Shown: positions 29,029-37,431, counted from the stretch's first letter. The stretch is DNA of 64,000 bases from Gordonia amarae NBRC 15530 (GCF_000241345.1 NZ_BAED01000043.1:1-64000); one strand, 5' to 3'. Made by a program: numbers and translations. The notes: a model not told the origin generated them from the sequence alone.

Positions 29029-30945
29029 ATGACGCCGACGCCTCACCATCTGTCCGATCGGTACGAACTCGGCGAAACGCTCGGCTTCGGCGGTATGTCC
29101 GAAGTGCATTTCGCCCGCGACACCCTGCTCAACCGGGACGTGGCCGTCAAGGTCCTGCGCGCCGACCTCGCCCGCGATCCGTCGTTCTACCTGCGGTTTC
29201 GCCGCGAGGCGCAGAACGCCGCCAAGCTGAACCACCCGACGATCGTCCAGGTCTTCGACACCGGCGAATCCCAGACCGAAGGCGGCCCGCTGCCGTTCAT
29301 CGTCATGGAATACGTCGACGGCAAGACGCTGCGCGACATCCTGCGCAGCGACGGCCCGCTGTCGCCGCGGCAGGTGATGACGTGGATGGCCGACGTGGCC
29401 GCCGCGATGGACTTCTCGCACCGCAACGGCATCGTGCACCGCGACATGAAACCCGCCAACGTGATGATCGACATCACCGGCGCGGTCAAGGTCATGGACT
29501 TCGGCATCGCCCGCGCCATGAACGACTCGACGTCGACGATGACGCAGACGTCGGCGGTCATGGGCACCGCCCAGTACCTGTCGCCCGAGCAGGCCCGCGG
29601 CATCAAGGTCGACCCGCGCAGCGACATCTACTCGATGGGCTGCGTGCTGTTCGAGCTGCTCACCGGCCAGCCGCCGTTCACCGGCGACTCACCGGTCGCC
29701 GTCGCCCACCAGCACGTCCACGAGGAACCGCCGCTGCCGTCGTCGATCCGGGAGGACCTGCCACCCGAACTGGACTCGGTGGTGCTCAAGGCGATGAGCA
29801 AGAACCCCGCCAACCGCTACCAGTCGGCGGCCGACCTGCGTGCCGACCTCATCAAGGTGCTCGCCGGCGGCAAACCGTCGGCGCCGATGGTGCTCAGCGC
29901 GGAAGAACGCGACCTCCTCGACACCGGGCCGCGCCGCAGTCTGCGGACCAACGGCCGGGGCGGCGGTGGAGAGCGCGGCGGCACCGACGAGGTGGAGACC
30001 GACGAGCCGGGCAACCGCCGGCGACCGCTGCTGATCCTCGGCGCGATCGCCGCGGTGCTGGTGCTGGTCGCGGGGATCCTCGTGTTCTGGGCGCCGTGGG
30101 ACTCCGACGAGGCCCCGCAGGTCGCCGTGCCCGCGGTCGACGGCAAATCCGCCGCCGACGCCCGCACCATCCTCGAAACCGCCGGCTTCAAGGTCAAACG
30201 CCTCGGCGAGGCCAGCCTCGACGTCGACGCCGGCAAGGTCACCCGGACCGCACCCGGCCCCGGCGTCAAGGCCGACGACGGCTCCGAGGTGACCCTGTAC
30301 GTGTCGACGGGCCCGCAGCGGCAGCCGATCCCCGACGTGCACGGAAAGACGCAGGACGAAGCACAGAAGGCGCTCGACGTGCTCGGCTTCACCAACGTCA
30401 AACTCGACACCGTCGACTCCACCGAGGACCTGCGCGACCGGGTCGTCAAGACCACCCCGCCCACGGGCACCGAAACCCCGGTCAACAGCGCCGTCGTGAT
30501 CTTCATCGGCACCGGCCCCAAGATGGTCACCATCCCCGAGATCAACGGGCTCAGCGAGTCACAGGCCCGGGCCGTGCTCGAACAGAACGGCCTGCAGATG
30601 TCCAGCACCGAGGCTGACAGCGACTTCGCCAAGGGCAACGTGATCAGCAGCTCGCCGGGCGCCGGGACCACGGTGGTCATCGGTACCACCGTCGAGGTGA
30701 CCGTCTCCCGCGGCAATCAGTACACCGTCCCCGATGTCACCGGGAACACGCCCGCACAGGCACGCAGCATGCTGTCCGACGCCGGATACGAGGGCGGCCG
30801 CCTCGAGGTCACCTACCGCAACGTGCCGCTCGGCAGCCGCGACGACGGCAAGATCCTCAGCCAGTCGCCGGCCGCGGGCACCCGCACCGACAAGAGCGAA
30901 CAGGTGGCAGTGGTCGTAGGGCGCGCAAGTTTATTGCCGAACTGA
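29029..30945 (+). CDS. pknB: PASTA-domain serine/threonine protein kinase PknB
   Basis: The 638-residue kinase has the Gly loop LGFGGMSEVH, Lys41, HRDMKPAN, VMDFGIARA, and an activation loop with several Thr (STSTMTQTSAVMGTAQYLSP). The juxtamembrane segment is Gly/Arg-rich. One membrane helix (LLILGAIAAVLVLVAGILVF) precedes four extracellular PASTA repeats, starting near VAVPAVDGK, IPDVHGKT, IPEINGLS and VPDVTGNT. The PASTA region senses muropeptides or lipid II and adjusts elongation and division. It begins with ATG 29029 after AAGGACGGTGAGAAG-like spacing and ends 18 bp before trpG/pabA. Confidence 0.97.
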   Translation: MTPTPHHLSDRYELGETLGFGGMSEVHFARDTLLNRDVAVKVLRADLARDPSFYLRFRREAQNAAKLNHPTIVQVFDTGESQTEGGPLPFIVMEYVDGKTLRDILRSDGPLSPRQVMTWMADVAAAMDFSHRNGIVHRDMKPANVMIDITGAVKVMDFGIARAMNDSTSTMTQTSAVMGTAQYLSPEQARGIKVDPRSDIYSMGCVLFELLTGQPPFTGDSPVAVAHQHVHEEPPLPSSIREDLPPELDSVVLKAMSKNPANRYQSAADLRADLIKVLAGGKPSAPMVLSAEERDLLDTGPRRSLRTNGRGGGGERGGTDEVETDEPGNRRRPLLILGAIAAVLVLVAGILVFWAPWDSDEAPQVAVPAVDGKSAADARTILETAGFKVKRLGEASLDVDAGKVTRTAPGPGVKADDGSEVTLYVSTGPQRQPIPDVHGKTQDEAQKALDVLGFTNVKLDTVDSTEDLRDRVVKTTPPTGTETPVNSAVVIFIGTGPKMVTIPEINGLSESQARAVLEQNGLQMSSTEADSDFAKGNVISSSPGAGTTVVIGTTVEVTVSRGNQYTVPDVTGNTPAQARSMLSDAGYEGGRLEVTYRNVPLGSRDDGKILSQSPAAGTRTDKSEQVAVVVGRASLLPN

Positions 30946-30963
30946 AGCCGGTAGCCTGATCGC

Positions 30964-31626
30964 GTGAGTTCCGGACGCATCCTGGTCATCGACAACTACG
31001 ACAGCTTTGTGTACAACCTGGTCCAGTATCTGGGCCAGTTGTCGGTGGAGACGGTGGTCTGGCGCAACGACGAGGACGCGCTCGGCACCGATGACGCCGC
31101 GTACGAGGCCGCGGTCGCCGGGTTCGACGGGGTGCTGCTGAGCCCCGGCCCCGGCACCCCGCAGCGGGCGGGTGCGACGATGCCGCTGGTGGGGGTGGCC
31201 GCGCGGACCGGGAAACCGCTGCTCGGCGTCTGCCTGGGCCATCAGGCCATCGGCGCGTACTTCGGCGGAACCGTCGACCGCGCGCCCGAACTCCTGCACG
31301 GCAAGACCTCGCTGGTCTACCACGAGAACACCGGCGTGCTCGCGGGTCTGCCCAGCCCGTTCACCGCCACCCGCTACCACTCGCTGACCGTGGTACCGGA
31401 GACGATCCCCGACGAACTGATGGTCACCGGCCGCACCGACACCGGCATCGTGATGGCGATGATGCACCGCGACCTGCCGATCCACGGCGTCCAGTTCCAC
31501 CCGGAAAGTGTGCTCACGCAGGGCGGACACCGGATGCTCGCGAACTGGCTGACCCTGTGCGGCATCGACGTCCCCGAGGCGACGGTCGCCGAGCTCGAGG
31601 CGCAGATGGCCTCCGCCATCGGCTGA
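30964..31626 (+). CDS. trpG: Anthranilate/para-aminobenzoate synthase glutamine amidotransferase (TrpG/PabA)
   Basis: The 220-residue class I amidotransferase has the DNYDSFVYNLV start typical of TrpG/PabA, the oxyanion strand LLSPGPGTP, catalytic Cys90 in GVCLGHQ, and the His-Glu pair in GVQFHPESV. It supplies ammonia from glutamine to a chorismate-utilising component I not present here, so the tryptophan and folate branches cannot be separated. GTG 30964 is 18 bp after pknB on the same strand. In M. tuberculosis the neighbouring orthologue Rv0013 is annotated opposite to pknB, so its orientation here differs. Confidence 0.9.
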   Translation: MSSGRILVIDNYDSFVYNLVQYLGQLSVETVVWRNDEDALGTDDAAYEAAVAGFDGVLLSPGPGTPQRAGATMPLVGVAARTGKPLLGVCLGHQAIGAYFGGTVDRAPELLHGKTSLVYHENTGVLAGLPSPFTATRYHSLTVVPETIPDELMVTGRTDTGIVMAMMHRDLPIHGVQFHPESVLTQGGHRMLANWLTLCGIDVPEATVAELEAQMASAIG

Positions 31627-31823
31627 GTTGGCCGTACCCGCACGCCCGGTGTAGCCGCCTGGTCTTCGCGATGAGCCGACCAGGTGGGATACCGTAGTGA
31701 GCAACCGATCCGCTATACCAGGATCACAACCGGGTGGGGAGAGTCCCCACACAGGCCCCAGCGCTCGCCGGCAACGCGCGCGCCGTGTGTGACACGCGCC
31801 GGGGCACGAGCAACGAGGAAGTC
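31627..31823 (+). promoter_or_regulatory. Intergenic promoter and structured leader of crgA
   Basis: A 197-bp gap. TATACC at 31714-31719 is a plausible -10 box; the -35 is weak. The putative leader contains a perfect hairpin GTGGGGA-GAG-TCCCCAC (31734-31750), then GC-rich complementary stretches around 31765-31800 before the ribosome site GAGGA. A structured 5' leader is suggested, but no known riboswitch consensus can be assigned. Confidence 0.4.
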
Positions 31824-32114
31824 ATGCCGAAGTCAAAAGTCAGGAAGAAGACCGACTACACCATCAACCCGGCGAGCCGTACGCCGGTGAAGGTGAAGAC
31901 CGGACCCTCCAGTTCCCTCTACGTCGCCCTGATGCTCGGCCTGATGCTGTTCGGGCTGATCTGGCTGATCGTCTTCTACCTGGTCGCCACCCCCAGCGCG
32001 CTCGGCGGCGACGGCAAGATCCTCAACTGGATGTACGAACTCGGCCCGTGGAACTTCCTGATCGGCTTCGCGTTCATGGTCGTCGGCCTGCTGATGACCA
32101 TGCGCTGGCGGTGA
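31824..32114 (+). CDS. crgA: Cell division protein CrgA
   Basis: The 96-residue protein starts with a basic [20 protein letters not shown], as in CrgA, followed by two membrane helices ([20 protein letters not shown] and [18 protein letters not shown]) with a short extracytoplasmic loop. CrgA recruits or stabilises septal proteins (FtsZ, FtsI, FtsQ, CwsA) in mycobacteria and inhibits septation in Streptomyces. ATG 31824 is preceded by GAGGA. The gene lies between trpG and a PH-domain membrane protein, as in mycobacteria apart from strand changes. Confidence 0.95.
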   Translation: MPKSKVRKKTDYTINPASRTPVKVKTGPSSSLYVALMLGLMLFGLIWLIVFYLVATPSALGGDGKILNWMYELGPWNFLIGFAFMVVGLLMTMRWR

Positions 32115-32178
32115 CGCGGTTCGCCCGACAATCCCGAGCCACGCGAACTCTGGTCACACGAACCACCTCCGCATCACG

Positions 32179-32277
32179 TTATCCACAGAATTGCATCGAA
32201 TCATGCACCGGTTATCCCCAGTTGTGGAATCACATGTGTGTAACTCATCCCCACCTGTGAGTGTTTTCTGTGGATAA
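32179..32277. promoter_or_regulatory. Cluster of DnaA-box-like 9-mers
   Basis: A perfect TTATCCACA lies at 32179-32187 (+), TTATCCCCA at 32212-32220 (+, one mismatch), TCATCCCCA at 32245-32253 (+, two mismatches) and a perfect TGTGGATAA at 32269-32277 (minus orientation). The last one overlaps the first codons of the PH-domain gene. No dnaA or dnaN is in the window, so this is outside the expected oriC. Confidence 0.6.
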
Positions 32278-32788
32278 CCCTGGTGATGGATCTGTGTATG
32301 AGTGGTCGACGCCCACCCTGGCGGGTGCGGCGATGGCGATCGGCGGCCTGATCCTGCTCGGCGGATCGGTCGTGCTGTCGTCCGACCCGGTCGGCCTGGT
32401 CCTCATGGCCTTCGCGGGCCTGCTGCTGCTCGGTTTCGCGTCGTACGCGCTGCTGCTGCGACCCCGACTGCGCCTGGCGACGCGGCCCGCACCCGAACTG
32501 ACGCTGCGCACCATCGGCGGCCCCCGCACCTACACGCCCGCCGACATCGACCGGATCCGCGTCCGGCAGCTGCGGCGCATCGGCCGGCACAGCCACCAGC
32601 TCGAGCTGGACATCCTGCGCGAGGGTGCCGACGACCCGAACCCAGACGCCCAGACCCCAGACGCCCAGTACCCGGCCGGGACGCTTCCGGACACCACGCT
32701 CGTCGTGCTCAATCGCTGGGACCTCGGTGCCGATCCGCACGAGGTCGCCGACGTGCTGTCGGAAGCCGGATTCGTCATCGAACGCTAG
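32261..32788 (+). CDS. PH-domain-containing membrane protein (Rv0010c-like)
   Basis: The 175-residue protein has two closely spaced N-terminal membrane helices (AGAAMAIGGLILLGGSVVL and GLVLMAFAGLLLLGFASYAL). A cytoplasmic, bacterial-PH-like domain follows (ELTLRTIGGPRTYTPADIDRI to the end), broken by a short DPNPDAQTPDAQ insert. The function of these proteins is unknown; position next to crgA is conserved in mycobacteria. Start is GTG 32261 or GTG 32270; the latter lies inside a perfect DnaA box, so DnaA binding could affect its expression. Confidence 0.75.
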   Translation: MFSVDNPGDGSVYEWSTPTLAGAAMAIGGLILLGGSVVLSSDPVGLVLMAFAGLLLLGFASYALLLRPRLRLATRPAPELTLRTIGGPRTYTPADIDRIRVRQLRRIGRHSHQLELDILREGADDPNPDAQTPDAQYPAGTLPDTTLVVLNRWDLGADPHEVADVLSEAGFVIER

Positions 32789-33028
32789 TTCCGCCGCGGA
32801 ACCCCGTGATGCCGCGTACTGCGCATCGCTATGCGCAACCTCATGTTTCCCAACCGTGAAGCTATTCACATACCCAAAGTTCCGGTTTGGTAACAGCGGC
32901 ACCCACTCTGCCACATCGTCGAGATCTGCCTCACATCATCAACACCAGCCCCACAAGACATGGGGCATCTCTTGCGCAACACCCGTTCGCGGCACTGCTG
33001 TGCCGCCAATCGATGAGTGAGGTGTTTT
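32789..33028 (+). promoter_or_regulatory. Upstream region of the CBM13-GH16 gene
   Basis: A 240-bp gap with two inverted repeats: TGCGCAT-CGCT-ATGCGCA at 32820-32837 and CGGCAC-TGCT-GTGCCG at 32990-33005. The second ends 24 bp before the start codon and could be an operator or a leader hairpin. The intervening sequence is less GC-rich than its surroundings. Confidence 0.4.
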
Positions 33029-34390
33029 ATGCGTTCTTCCGGCAGTTCAGATCCGCGCTCCGCAGGCCCCGTCACCGAGAGATCCGAGGGGCCACCGCCC
33101 CCATCCGGATCGACAGTCACGACCGGGCGCCGCAGCAGCAGGTCGCTCACCCGGCCCCGCCCTATGTCCGCCCTCACCATCGCTGTCACGGCGACCACGG
33201 TCATGCTCACCCCGGTTGTCCCCCTCGCCCCGGCGAACGCCGTCGATGCCACGGTGTACCTGCGCAACCCGAACGGCCGCTGCATCGAGGCCCCCGGTTC
33301 CGCCGTCGGAACCGGGCTCGTCCTCGCCGACTGCACCCAGGCCCAGGCGCAACAGGTCACCATCGACCAGAACGGGACCGTTCGCATGCGGGGACGCTGC
33401 GTCGGACCCGCGGGCCGCAGCAGCGCCGGCGGCGCCCGCCTGACCCTGCAGACGTGCACCTCGTCCAACTACTACAAATGGGACAGCAACGGATCCGCCC
33501 GCTACATGAACCGGGGGTCCGGACGCTGCATCGACAACCAGTGGAACGTCAACATCCCCGGGAATCCGATCACCCAGTACGACTGCAACAACACCAACGC
33601 CCAGCACTGGGAGGCCGTCCCGGTCGGCACCAACCCACCGGGCAATCCGTCGGGTCAACCTGTGCCGCAAGGGAATCTGCCCGGCTGGCGACAGATCTTC
33701 TGGGACGATTTCACCAAGGCCGCCCCGGTGGGCAGTTGGGCCAACCCCTGCAGCCCCGACCAGATCGTCTACACCGGCGCACAGGGACAGCGCTGGCGGA
33801 CCTACCCGCAATGCTGGGTCGACACGGTCCCACGGAACCCGTACCGGCCCGATCAGGTGCTGAGCGTCGCGGGCGGCGTCCTCAATTTCCACCTGCACAA
33901 CGTCGACGGCCGCCCGGCCGGGGCCAATCCGTCACCCGTCATCGACGGGAACTCGCAGTATCAGACGTACGGCCGGTACAGCGCCCGGCTGAAGGTAGAC
34001 ACCCCGACGTTGTCGGAGTACAGCGTGGCGTGGTTGCTGTGGCCGGCCTCCGACAACTGGCCGTGGGACGGGGAGATCGACTTCCCCGAGGCACCGCTGT
34101 CCGGAACAGCCTGGGGATATCACCATTACGCCCGTGAGGGTGCCTGCGTGAACGGCTGCCAAGAGTCGGTGAACACCCAGGCCCGGTTCACCGACTGGCA
34201 CACCTACACGATCGAGTGGATGCCCGGCCGGATCCGGCTCCTGCTCGACGGCACCGTGGTCCTCAACACCACCAGCTGGATCCCCGACACACCCATGCGG
34301 TGGCAGTTGCAGACCGAGACCAACAGCACTGGCAACCACAACGGCAACCTGCTGGTCGACTGGGTGTCGGTGTGGGCGTACAGCCCGTAG
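33029..34390 (+). CDS. Secreted glycoside hydrolase family 16 with ricin-B-type (CBM13) lectin domain
   Basis: The 453-residue protein has a long N-terminal region with a hydrophobic signal (MSALTIAVTATTVMLTPVVP) and a likely cleavage site after APANA. A CBM13/ricin-lectin domain follows (about 76-198, paired Cys, NAQHWEA as the QxW element), and a GH16 catalytic domain spans about 218-453. The GH16 signature GEIDFPE places catalytic Glu349 and Glu354 with Asp351. GH16 enzymes cleave beta-1,3/1,4 glucans or related polymers, and the lectin would target the carbohydrate. ATG 33029 has GAGGTG upstream; ATG 33164 is an alternative giving a conventional short signal. Confidence 0.88.
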   Translation: MRSSGSSDPRSAGPVTERSEGPPPPSGSTVTTGRRSSRSLTRPRPMSALTIAVTATTVMLTPVVPLAPANAVDATVYLRNPNGRCIEAPGSAVGTGLVLADCTQAQAQQVTIDQNGTVRMRGRCVGPAGRSSAGGARLTLQTCTSSNYYKWDSNGSARYMNRGSGRCIDNQWNVNIPGNPITQYDCNNTNAQHWEAVPVGTNPPGNPSGQPVPQGNLPGWRQIFWDDFTKAAPVGSWANPCSPDQIVYTGAQGQRWRTYPQCWVDTVPRNPYRPDQVLSVAGGVLNFHLHNVDGRPAGANPSPVIDGNSQYQTYGRYSARLKVDTPTLSEYSVAWLLWPASDNWPWDGEIDFPEAPLSGTAWGYHHYAREGACVNGCQESVNTQARFTDWHTYTIEWMPGRIRLLLDGTVVLNTTSWIPDTPMRWQLQTETNSTGNHNGNLLVDWVSVWAYSP

Positions 34391-34391
34391 C

Positions 34392-34433
34392 CACCCGAGC
34401 CCGGACACCCGAGCCCGGACACCCGAGCCCGGA
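34392..34433. repeat. 14-bp tandem repeat after the GH16 gene
   Basis: Three perfect copies of CACCCGAGCCCGGA at 34392-34405, 34406-34419 and 34420-34433, then a partial fourth. It begins one base past the stop codon and runs into the terminator hairpin. Confidence 0.9.
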
Positions 34434-34438
34434 CACCC

Positions 34439-34468
34439 GGCCGGGACCGTCGTCGCGACGTCCCGGCC
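34439..34468. terminator. Inverted repeat between convergent genes
   Basis: Arms GGCCGGGAC (34439-34447) and GTCCCGGCC (34460-34468) enclose a 12-nt loop that contains the palindrome GTCGCGAC. It lies between the convergent GH16 and rhomboid genes and could terminate both directions. Confidence 0.6.
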
Positions 34469-34473
34469 GGTCG

Positions 34474-35373
34474 TCAGCGGATGATCGCCGACGTCGGCTC
34501 GTAGGCCAGGGCGGCGCCGACGGCGATCCCCATGCCCACGATCACCAGCGTCGCGATGACGGCCCAGCCGAGCAGGCTCGCACCGGCCGGAGTGCGCCCA
34601 CGATCACCGGCGACCTGCGGCAGATAGATGAGGCCCGCGGTCGCGAGCGCACCGAACAGCAGACCGCCGAGATGGGCGGCCAGCGAGATGCCGGGCACGG
34701 TGATCGACAGCACGATGTTGAGGCCGATGATCGACAACACCGGCACCGGCGAGGCACGCATGCGCAGCACGATGACCAGCATCGCGCCCATCAGGCCGTA
34801 GATGGCGCCCGAGGCGCCGGCGTTGATCGTGAGGTCGCCGGCGAACAGCATCACCGCCGCGCTGCCGCCCACCAGCGACGCCAGGTACACGCCCGCGTAC
34901 CGCGGATAACCGATGGCCAGCTCCAGGTCGCGGCCCAACAGGAACAGCGAGAGCATGTTGGCGGCGATGTGGGTGAGCGAGAAATGCAGGAAACCCGCGG
35001 TGAGCAGCCGCCAGTACTCGCCGTCGTGGACGAACGGCTTGAACAGCGCCCAGTCGGTGAACAGCGACGAGTTGAGCATGTCGGTGCCGCCGGCCTGACC
35101 CACGCAGATGACGAAAACGAGCACGTTGAACGCGATCAGCCCGTACGTGACGTACGGGTACCGGGTGGTCCGGGGCGCGGCGACGGCCTGCCCGGTGGAG
35201 CCGGTGAATCCGCGGCGGACCTGCCGAGGTTGCGCCGCGCCGTCGGAGCGCAGGCATTCGAGACAGTGCTGGCCCACCGAGGCGGGCCGCAGACATTCGG
35301 GGCAGGCGGGCCGCCCGCACCGGCTGCAGGCCAGGCCGGTGGGACGATCCGGATGCCGGTAGCAGGTCACCAC
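34474..35373 (-). CDS. Rhomboid family intramembrane serine protease with N-terminal zinc-ribbon-like domain
   Basis: The 299-residue protein starts with a Cys/His-rich module (CYRHPDRPTGLACSRCGRPA, then CPEC and CLEC) like a B-box or zinc ribbon. Six or seven membrane helices follow. The rhomboid catalytic Ser lies in INAGASGAIYG and the His in LAAHLGGLLFG. GTG 35373 or 35370 is the start. Rhomboids cleave membrane-spanning substrates; none is known here. It is 26 bp downstream of ppiA on the same strand, so probably co-transcribed. Confidence 0.9.
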   Translation of the reverse strand: MVTCYRHPDRPTGLACSRCGRPACPECLRPASVGQHCLECLRSDGAAQPRQVRRGFTGSTGQAVAAPRTTRYPYVTYGLIAFNVLVFVICVGQAGGTDMLNSSLFTDWALFKPFVHDGEYWRLLTAGFLHFSLTHIAANMLSLFLLGRDLELAIGYPRYAGVYLASLVGGSAAVMLFAGDLTINAGASGAIYGLMGAMLVIVLRMRASPVPVLSIIGLNIVLSITVPGISLAAHLGGLLFGALATAGLIYLPQVAGDRGRTPAGASLLGWAVIATLVIVGMGIAVGAALAYEPTSAIIR

Positions 35374-35399
35374 CGGCCCGCCCTGCGGGAAAGCCGCGT

Positions 35400-35930
35400 T
35401 CAGCTGATCTCCACGCTTTCGATGACAACGGCGTCGACGGGACGGTCGCCCGGGCCGGTCGCGGTGGTGGCGATGGCGTCGACGACCTTCTGCGACGCCG
35501 GGTCGGTGACCTCACCGAAGATGGTGTGGCGGCGGTTCAGGTGCGGGGTGGGGCCGACGGTGATGAAGAACTGCGAGCCGTTGGTGCCCGGGCCGGCGTT
35601 GGCCATCGCGAGCAGGTACGGACGGTCGAACTGCAGCTCGGGGTGGAACTCGTCCTCGAAGCGGTAGCCCGGGCCGCCGCGGCCGGTGCCGGTCGGGTCG
35701 CCGCCCTGGATCATGAATCCGGCGATGACGCGGTGGAACACCGAACCGTCGTAGAACGGTCCCTCGGCGCTGCCGGCCGCGTTCGGCTGGCTGTAGTCCT
35801 GGCTGCCGTCGGCGAGGCCGGTGAAGTTGGCAACGGTCTTGGGAGCGTGGTTCCCGAACAGTTCGACGACGATGTCGCCGCGGTTGGTGTGCAGAGTCGC
35901 GGTCTGTGTCTTGATACTCACGCCCTCCAT
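35400..35930 (-). CDS. ppiA: Cyclophilin-type peptidyl-prolyl cis-trans isomerase
   Basis: The about 176-residue cyclophilin has [19 protein letters not shown] (active-site Arg, Phe, Gln), [18 protein letters not shown], and [12 protein letters not shown]. It is cytoplasmic, lacking a signal peptide, and matches mycobacterial PpiA (Rv0009) nearly throughout. ATG 35930 ([16 protein letters not shown]) is used; GTG 35921 is an alternative, with GGAGG inside the longer start region only 2 nt away. It is divergent from a small membrane ORF across about 105 bp. Confidence 0.93.
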   Translation of the reverse strand: MEGVSIKTQTATLHTNRGDIVVELFGNHAPKTVANFTGLADGSQDYSQPNAAGSAEGPFYDGSVFHRVIAGFMIQGGDPTGTGRGGPGYRFEDEFHPELQFDRPYLLAMANAGPGTNGSQFFITVGPTPHLNRRHTIFGEVTDPASQKVVDAIATTATGPGDRPVDAVVIESVEIS

Positions 35931-36035
35931 ACAACCACTCGGGCATCCCGAACACGACCTCGGACATCGCGAACACCACAAGGCGGCTCACCTGGGCCGA
36001 TCCCGGCCGATCAGGCACCCGTTACCCTTGACGGC

Positions 36036-36188
36036 GTGCCGAAACCGATTATCGCCGTCATCGTCGCCGCGCTTGCCGCCCTGCTCGGCGGGGTGGTCTT
36101 CGCCGTCCGCAAGACGCGCACCGAGCACCCGCCGGTGTCCGCGACCATTCCGCGCGTCCAGGAACTCGGCCCCGCCCCGGCCCCCTGA
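36036..36188 (+). CDS. Small single-pass membrane protein (50 aa)
   Basis: GTG 36036 opens a 50-codon frame with a clear N-terminal membrane helix (IIAVIVAALAALLGGVVFAV) followed by a basic RKTRTEH and a Pro-rich tail ending PAPAP. It sits divergent from ppiA, where mycobacteria carry cwsA, but it is much shorter and I see no clear CwsA similarity. The TGA is the first base triplet of the 23-bp tandem array. Real expression is likely but unproven. Confidence 0.55.
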   Translation: MPKPIIAVIVAALAALLGGVVFAVRKTRTEHPPVSATIPRVQELGPAPAP

Positions 36189-36277
36189 GTCATGGCGAGG
36201 CCTGCCTCTGAGTCATGGCGAGGCCTGCCTCTGAGTCATGGCGAGGCCTGCCTCTGAGTCATGGCGAGGCCTGCCTC
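36186..36277. repeat. 23-bp perfect tandem repeat, four copies
   Basis: Four identical units starting TGAGTCATGGCGAGGCCTGC at 36186-36208, 36209-36231, 36232-36254 and 36255-36277. The first unit includes the stop codon of the small membrane ORF. Perfect identity suggests recent expansion, a VNTR-like locus. Confidence 0.95.
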
Positions 36278-36357
36278 GCGGCCCAACCCGCCCCGAACTC
36301 ATCACAGACTCGCCGGTGATGTGCCCAATCGGGCCCGGCGTGGGTAATTTGTAGAAC

Positions 36358-37353
36358 GTGACTGCCGACGAACCAGGACAATCCGACGTCCCGCACCCCG
36401 CGGACGTCGCGGATTCCGTGGGTTCCTTCACCGGTGACACCCGGTCCGCCGGCGAGCGAGCGCCCTGGGAACGGCAGCAGGCACCCGTCACCGGAGGCCT
36501 GCCCGCCGACGCCGCGCGCGGTCAGCGGGCGCGCTGGAACACCGGTACACACGGCTCGCCTACCGGTCAACAGGCCGGACCGCCGCCCGGCCAGACCGGT
36601 CCGCGGATGGGTCCCCCGCCCGGTTACCGGCCGCAGGGCGGACCCGTGTCGGGGCCTCCCACCAGCACTCGTTACCGAATGCCCGGCCAGCAGCGGCCGG
36701 GACAGGCTCCGACGGGCCAGCCGCCGAACAGGCCCGGTCCGCCTCCCCTCAACACCGGTCAGGGTCGCCCGGCGGGACCGCACGGCCCCGGAAACCGGCC
36801 ACCTGCCGACCCGGGTGCCGCCCGCACGATGATCGGCCCGCGCCAGCCCGTCACCGACAGGGCCGACGAGGTGACGACGGTCCGGGACGACCTGGCGACC
36901 GAGGCCGCGCCGACGATCAGCCGTCCCGCTCCCGGTGTGTCGCCCGCGTCCGGCGAGCGCACTCACTACGGTGACAGTGACGCCGGCGTCGACCAGGACC
37001 ACAGGGACCTGACGGCCGGCGACGGAATCCCAGACACCTCCTACGGGGACACCTCCCTCAGGGCCGGCTCGTTCCGGGGTTCCGGTGAGGCCGAGGAGAC
37101 GAGTGTGGCCGGAGATCGCACAGGTGCCACGCACACCAATCTGTTGTCCGTGGTGGCGCTGGTCCTGTCGGTGCTCGGGGTGACGGCCCCGATCGGTGTG
37201 TATCTGGCCTACACCTCGCTGCGCACCATCCGCCGCACCGGCGAGCTCGGCGCACCGTTCGCGGAGGCCGCCAAGTGGCTCGGCTGGCTGTGGATAGCGT
37301 TCTTCGTGTTCGGTGCGATCGCCTACTTCTGGATCGGATCGCAGGGCAGCTGA
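36358..37353 (+). CDS. DUF4190-like membrane protein with long Pro/Gly-rich N-terminal arm
   Basis: Of 331 residues, the first 255 are low complexity, rich in Pro, Gly, Gln and Asp (for example GPPPGQTGPRMGPPPGYRP). Two C-terminal membrane helices follow (LLSVVALVLSVLGVTAPIGV and LGWLWIAFFVFGAIAYFWI), separated by a cytoplasmic TIRRTGELGAPFAEAAKW loop, the DUF4190 layout. Start GTG 36358 has no evident Shine-Dalgarno, and TAATTT lies 13 bp upstream, so a leaderless transcript is possible. Function unknown. Confidence 0.8.
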   Translation: MTADEPGQSDVPHPADVADSVGSFTGDTRSAGERAPWERQQAPVTGGLPADAARGQRARWNTGTHGSPTGQQAGPPPGQTGPRMGPPPGYRPQGGPVSGPPTSTRYRMPGQQRPGQAPTGQPPNRPGPPPLNTGQGRPAGPHGPGNRPPADPGAARTMIGPRQPVTDRADEVTTVRDDLATEAAPTISRPAPGVSPASGERTHYGDSDAGVDQDHRDLTAGDGIPDTSYGDTSLRAGSFRGSGEAEETSVAGDRTGATHTNLLSVVALVLSVLGVTAPIGVYLAYTSLRTIRRTGELGAPFAEAAKWLGWLWIAFFVFGAIAYFWIGSQGS

Positions 37354-37431
37354 GTCCGGCAGCACCCCTTCCGGGCTGGTGAGCGACCTCGAGTCAACAG
37401 ACCGTTCGGTCGATTCGACAACTCATTCGAT

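Noticed and set aside
31627-31823. SAM-type riboswitch upstream of crgA
   Set aside because: A GCCGGCAAC string recalls SAM-IV elements, but the pseudoknot and the conserved flanking stems cannot be matched, and the downstream gene is not a methionine gene.
36213-36491. Leftward open frame with repeated MTQRQASP units over the 23-bp array
   Set aside because: It is read-through of the tandem repeat, has no ribosome site or domain, and overlaps the start of the DUF4190 gene.
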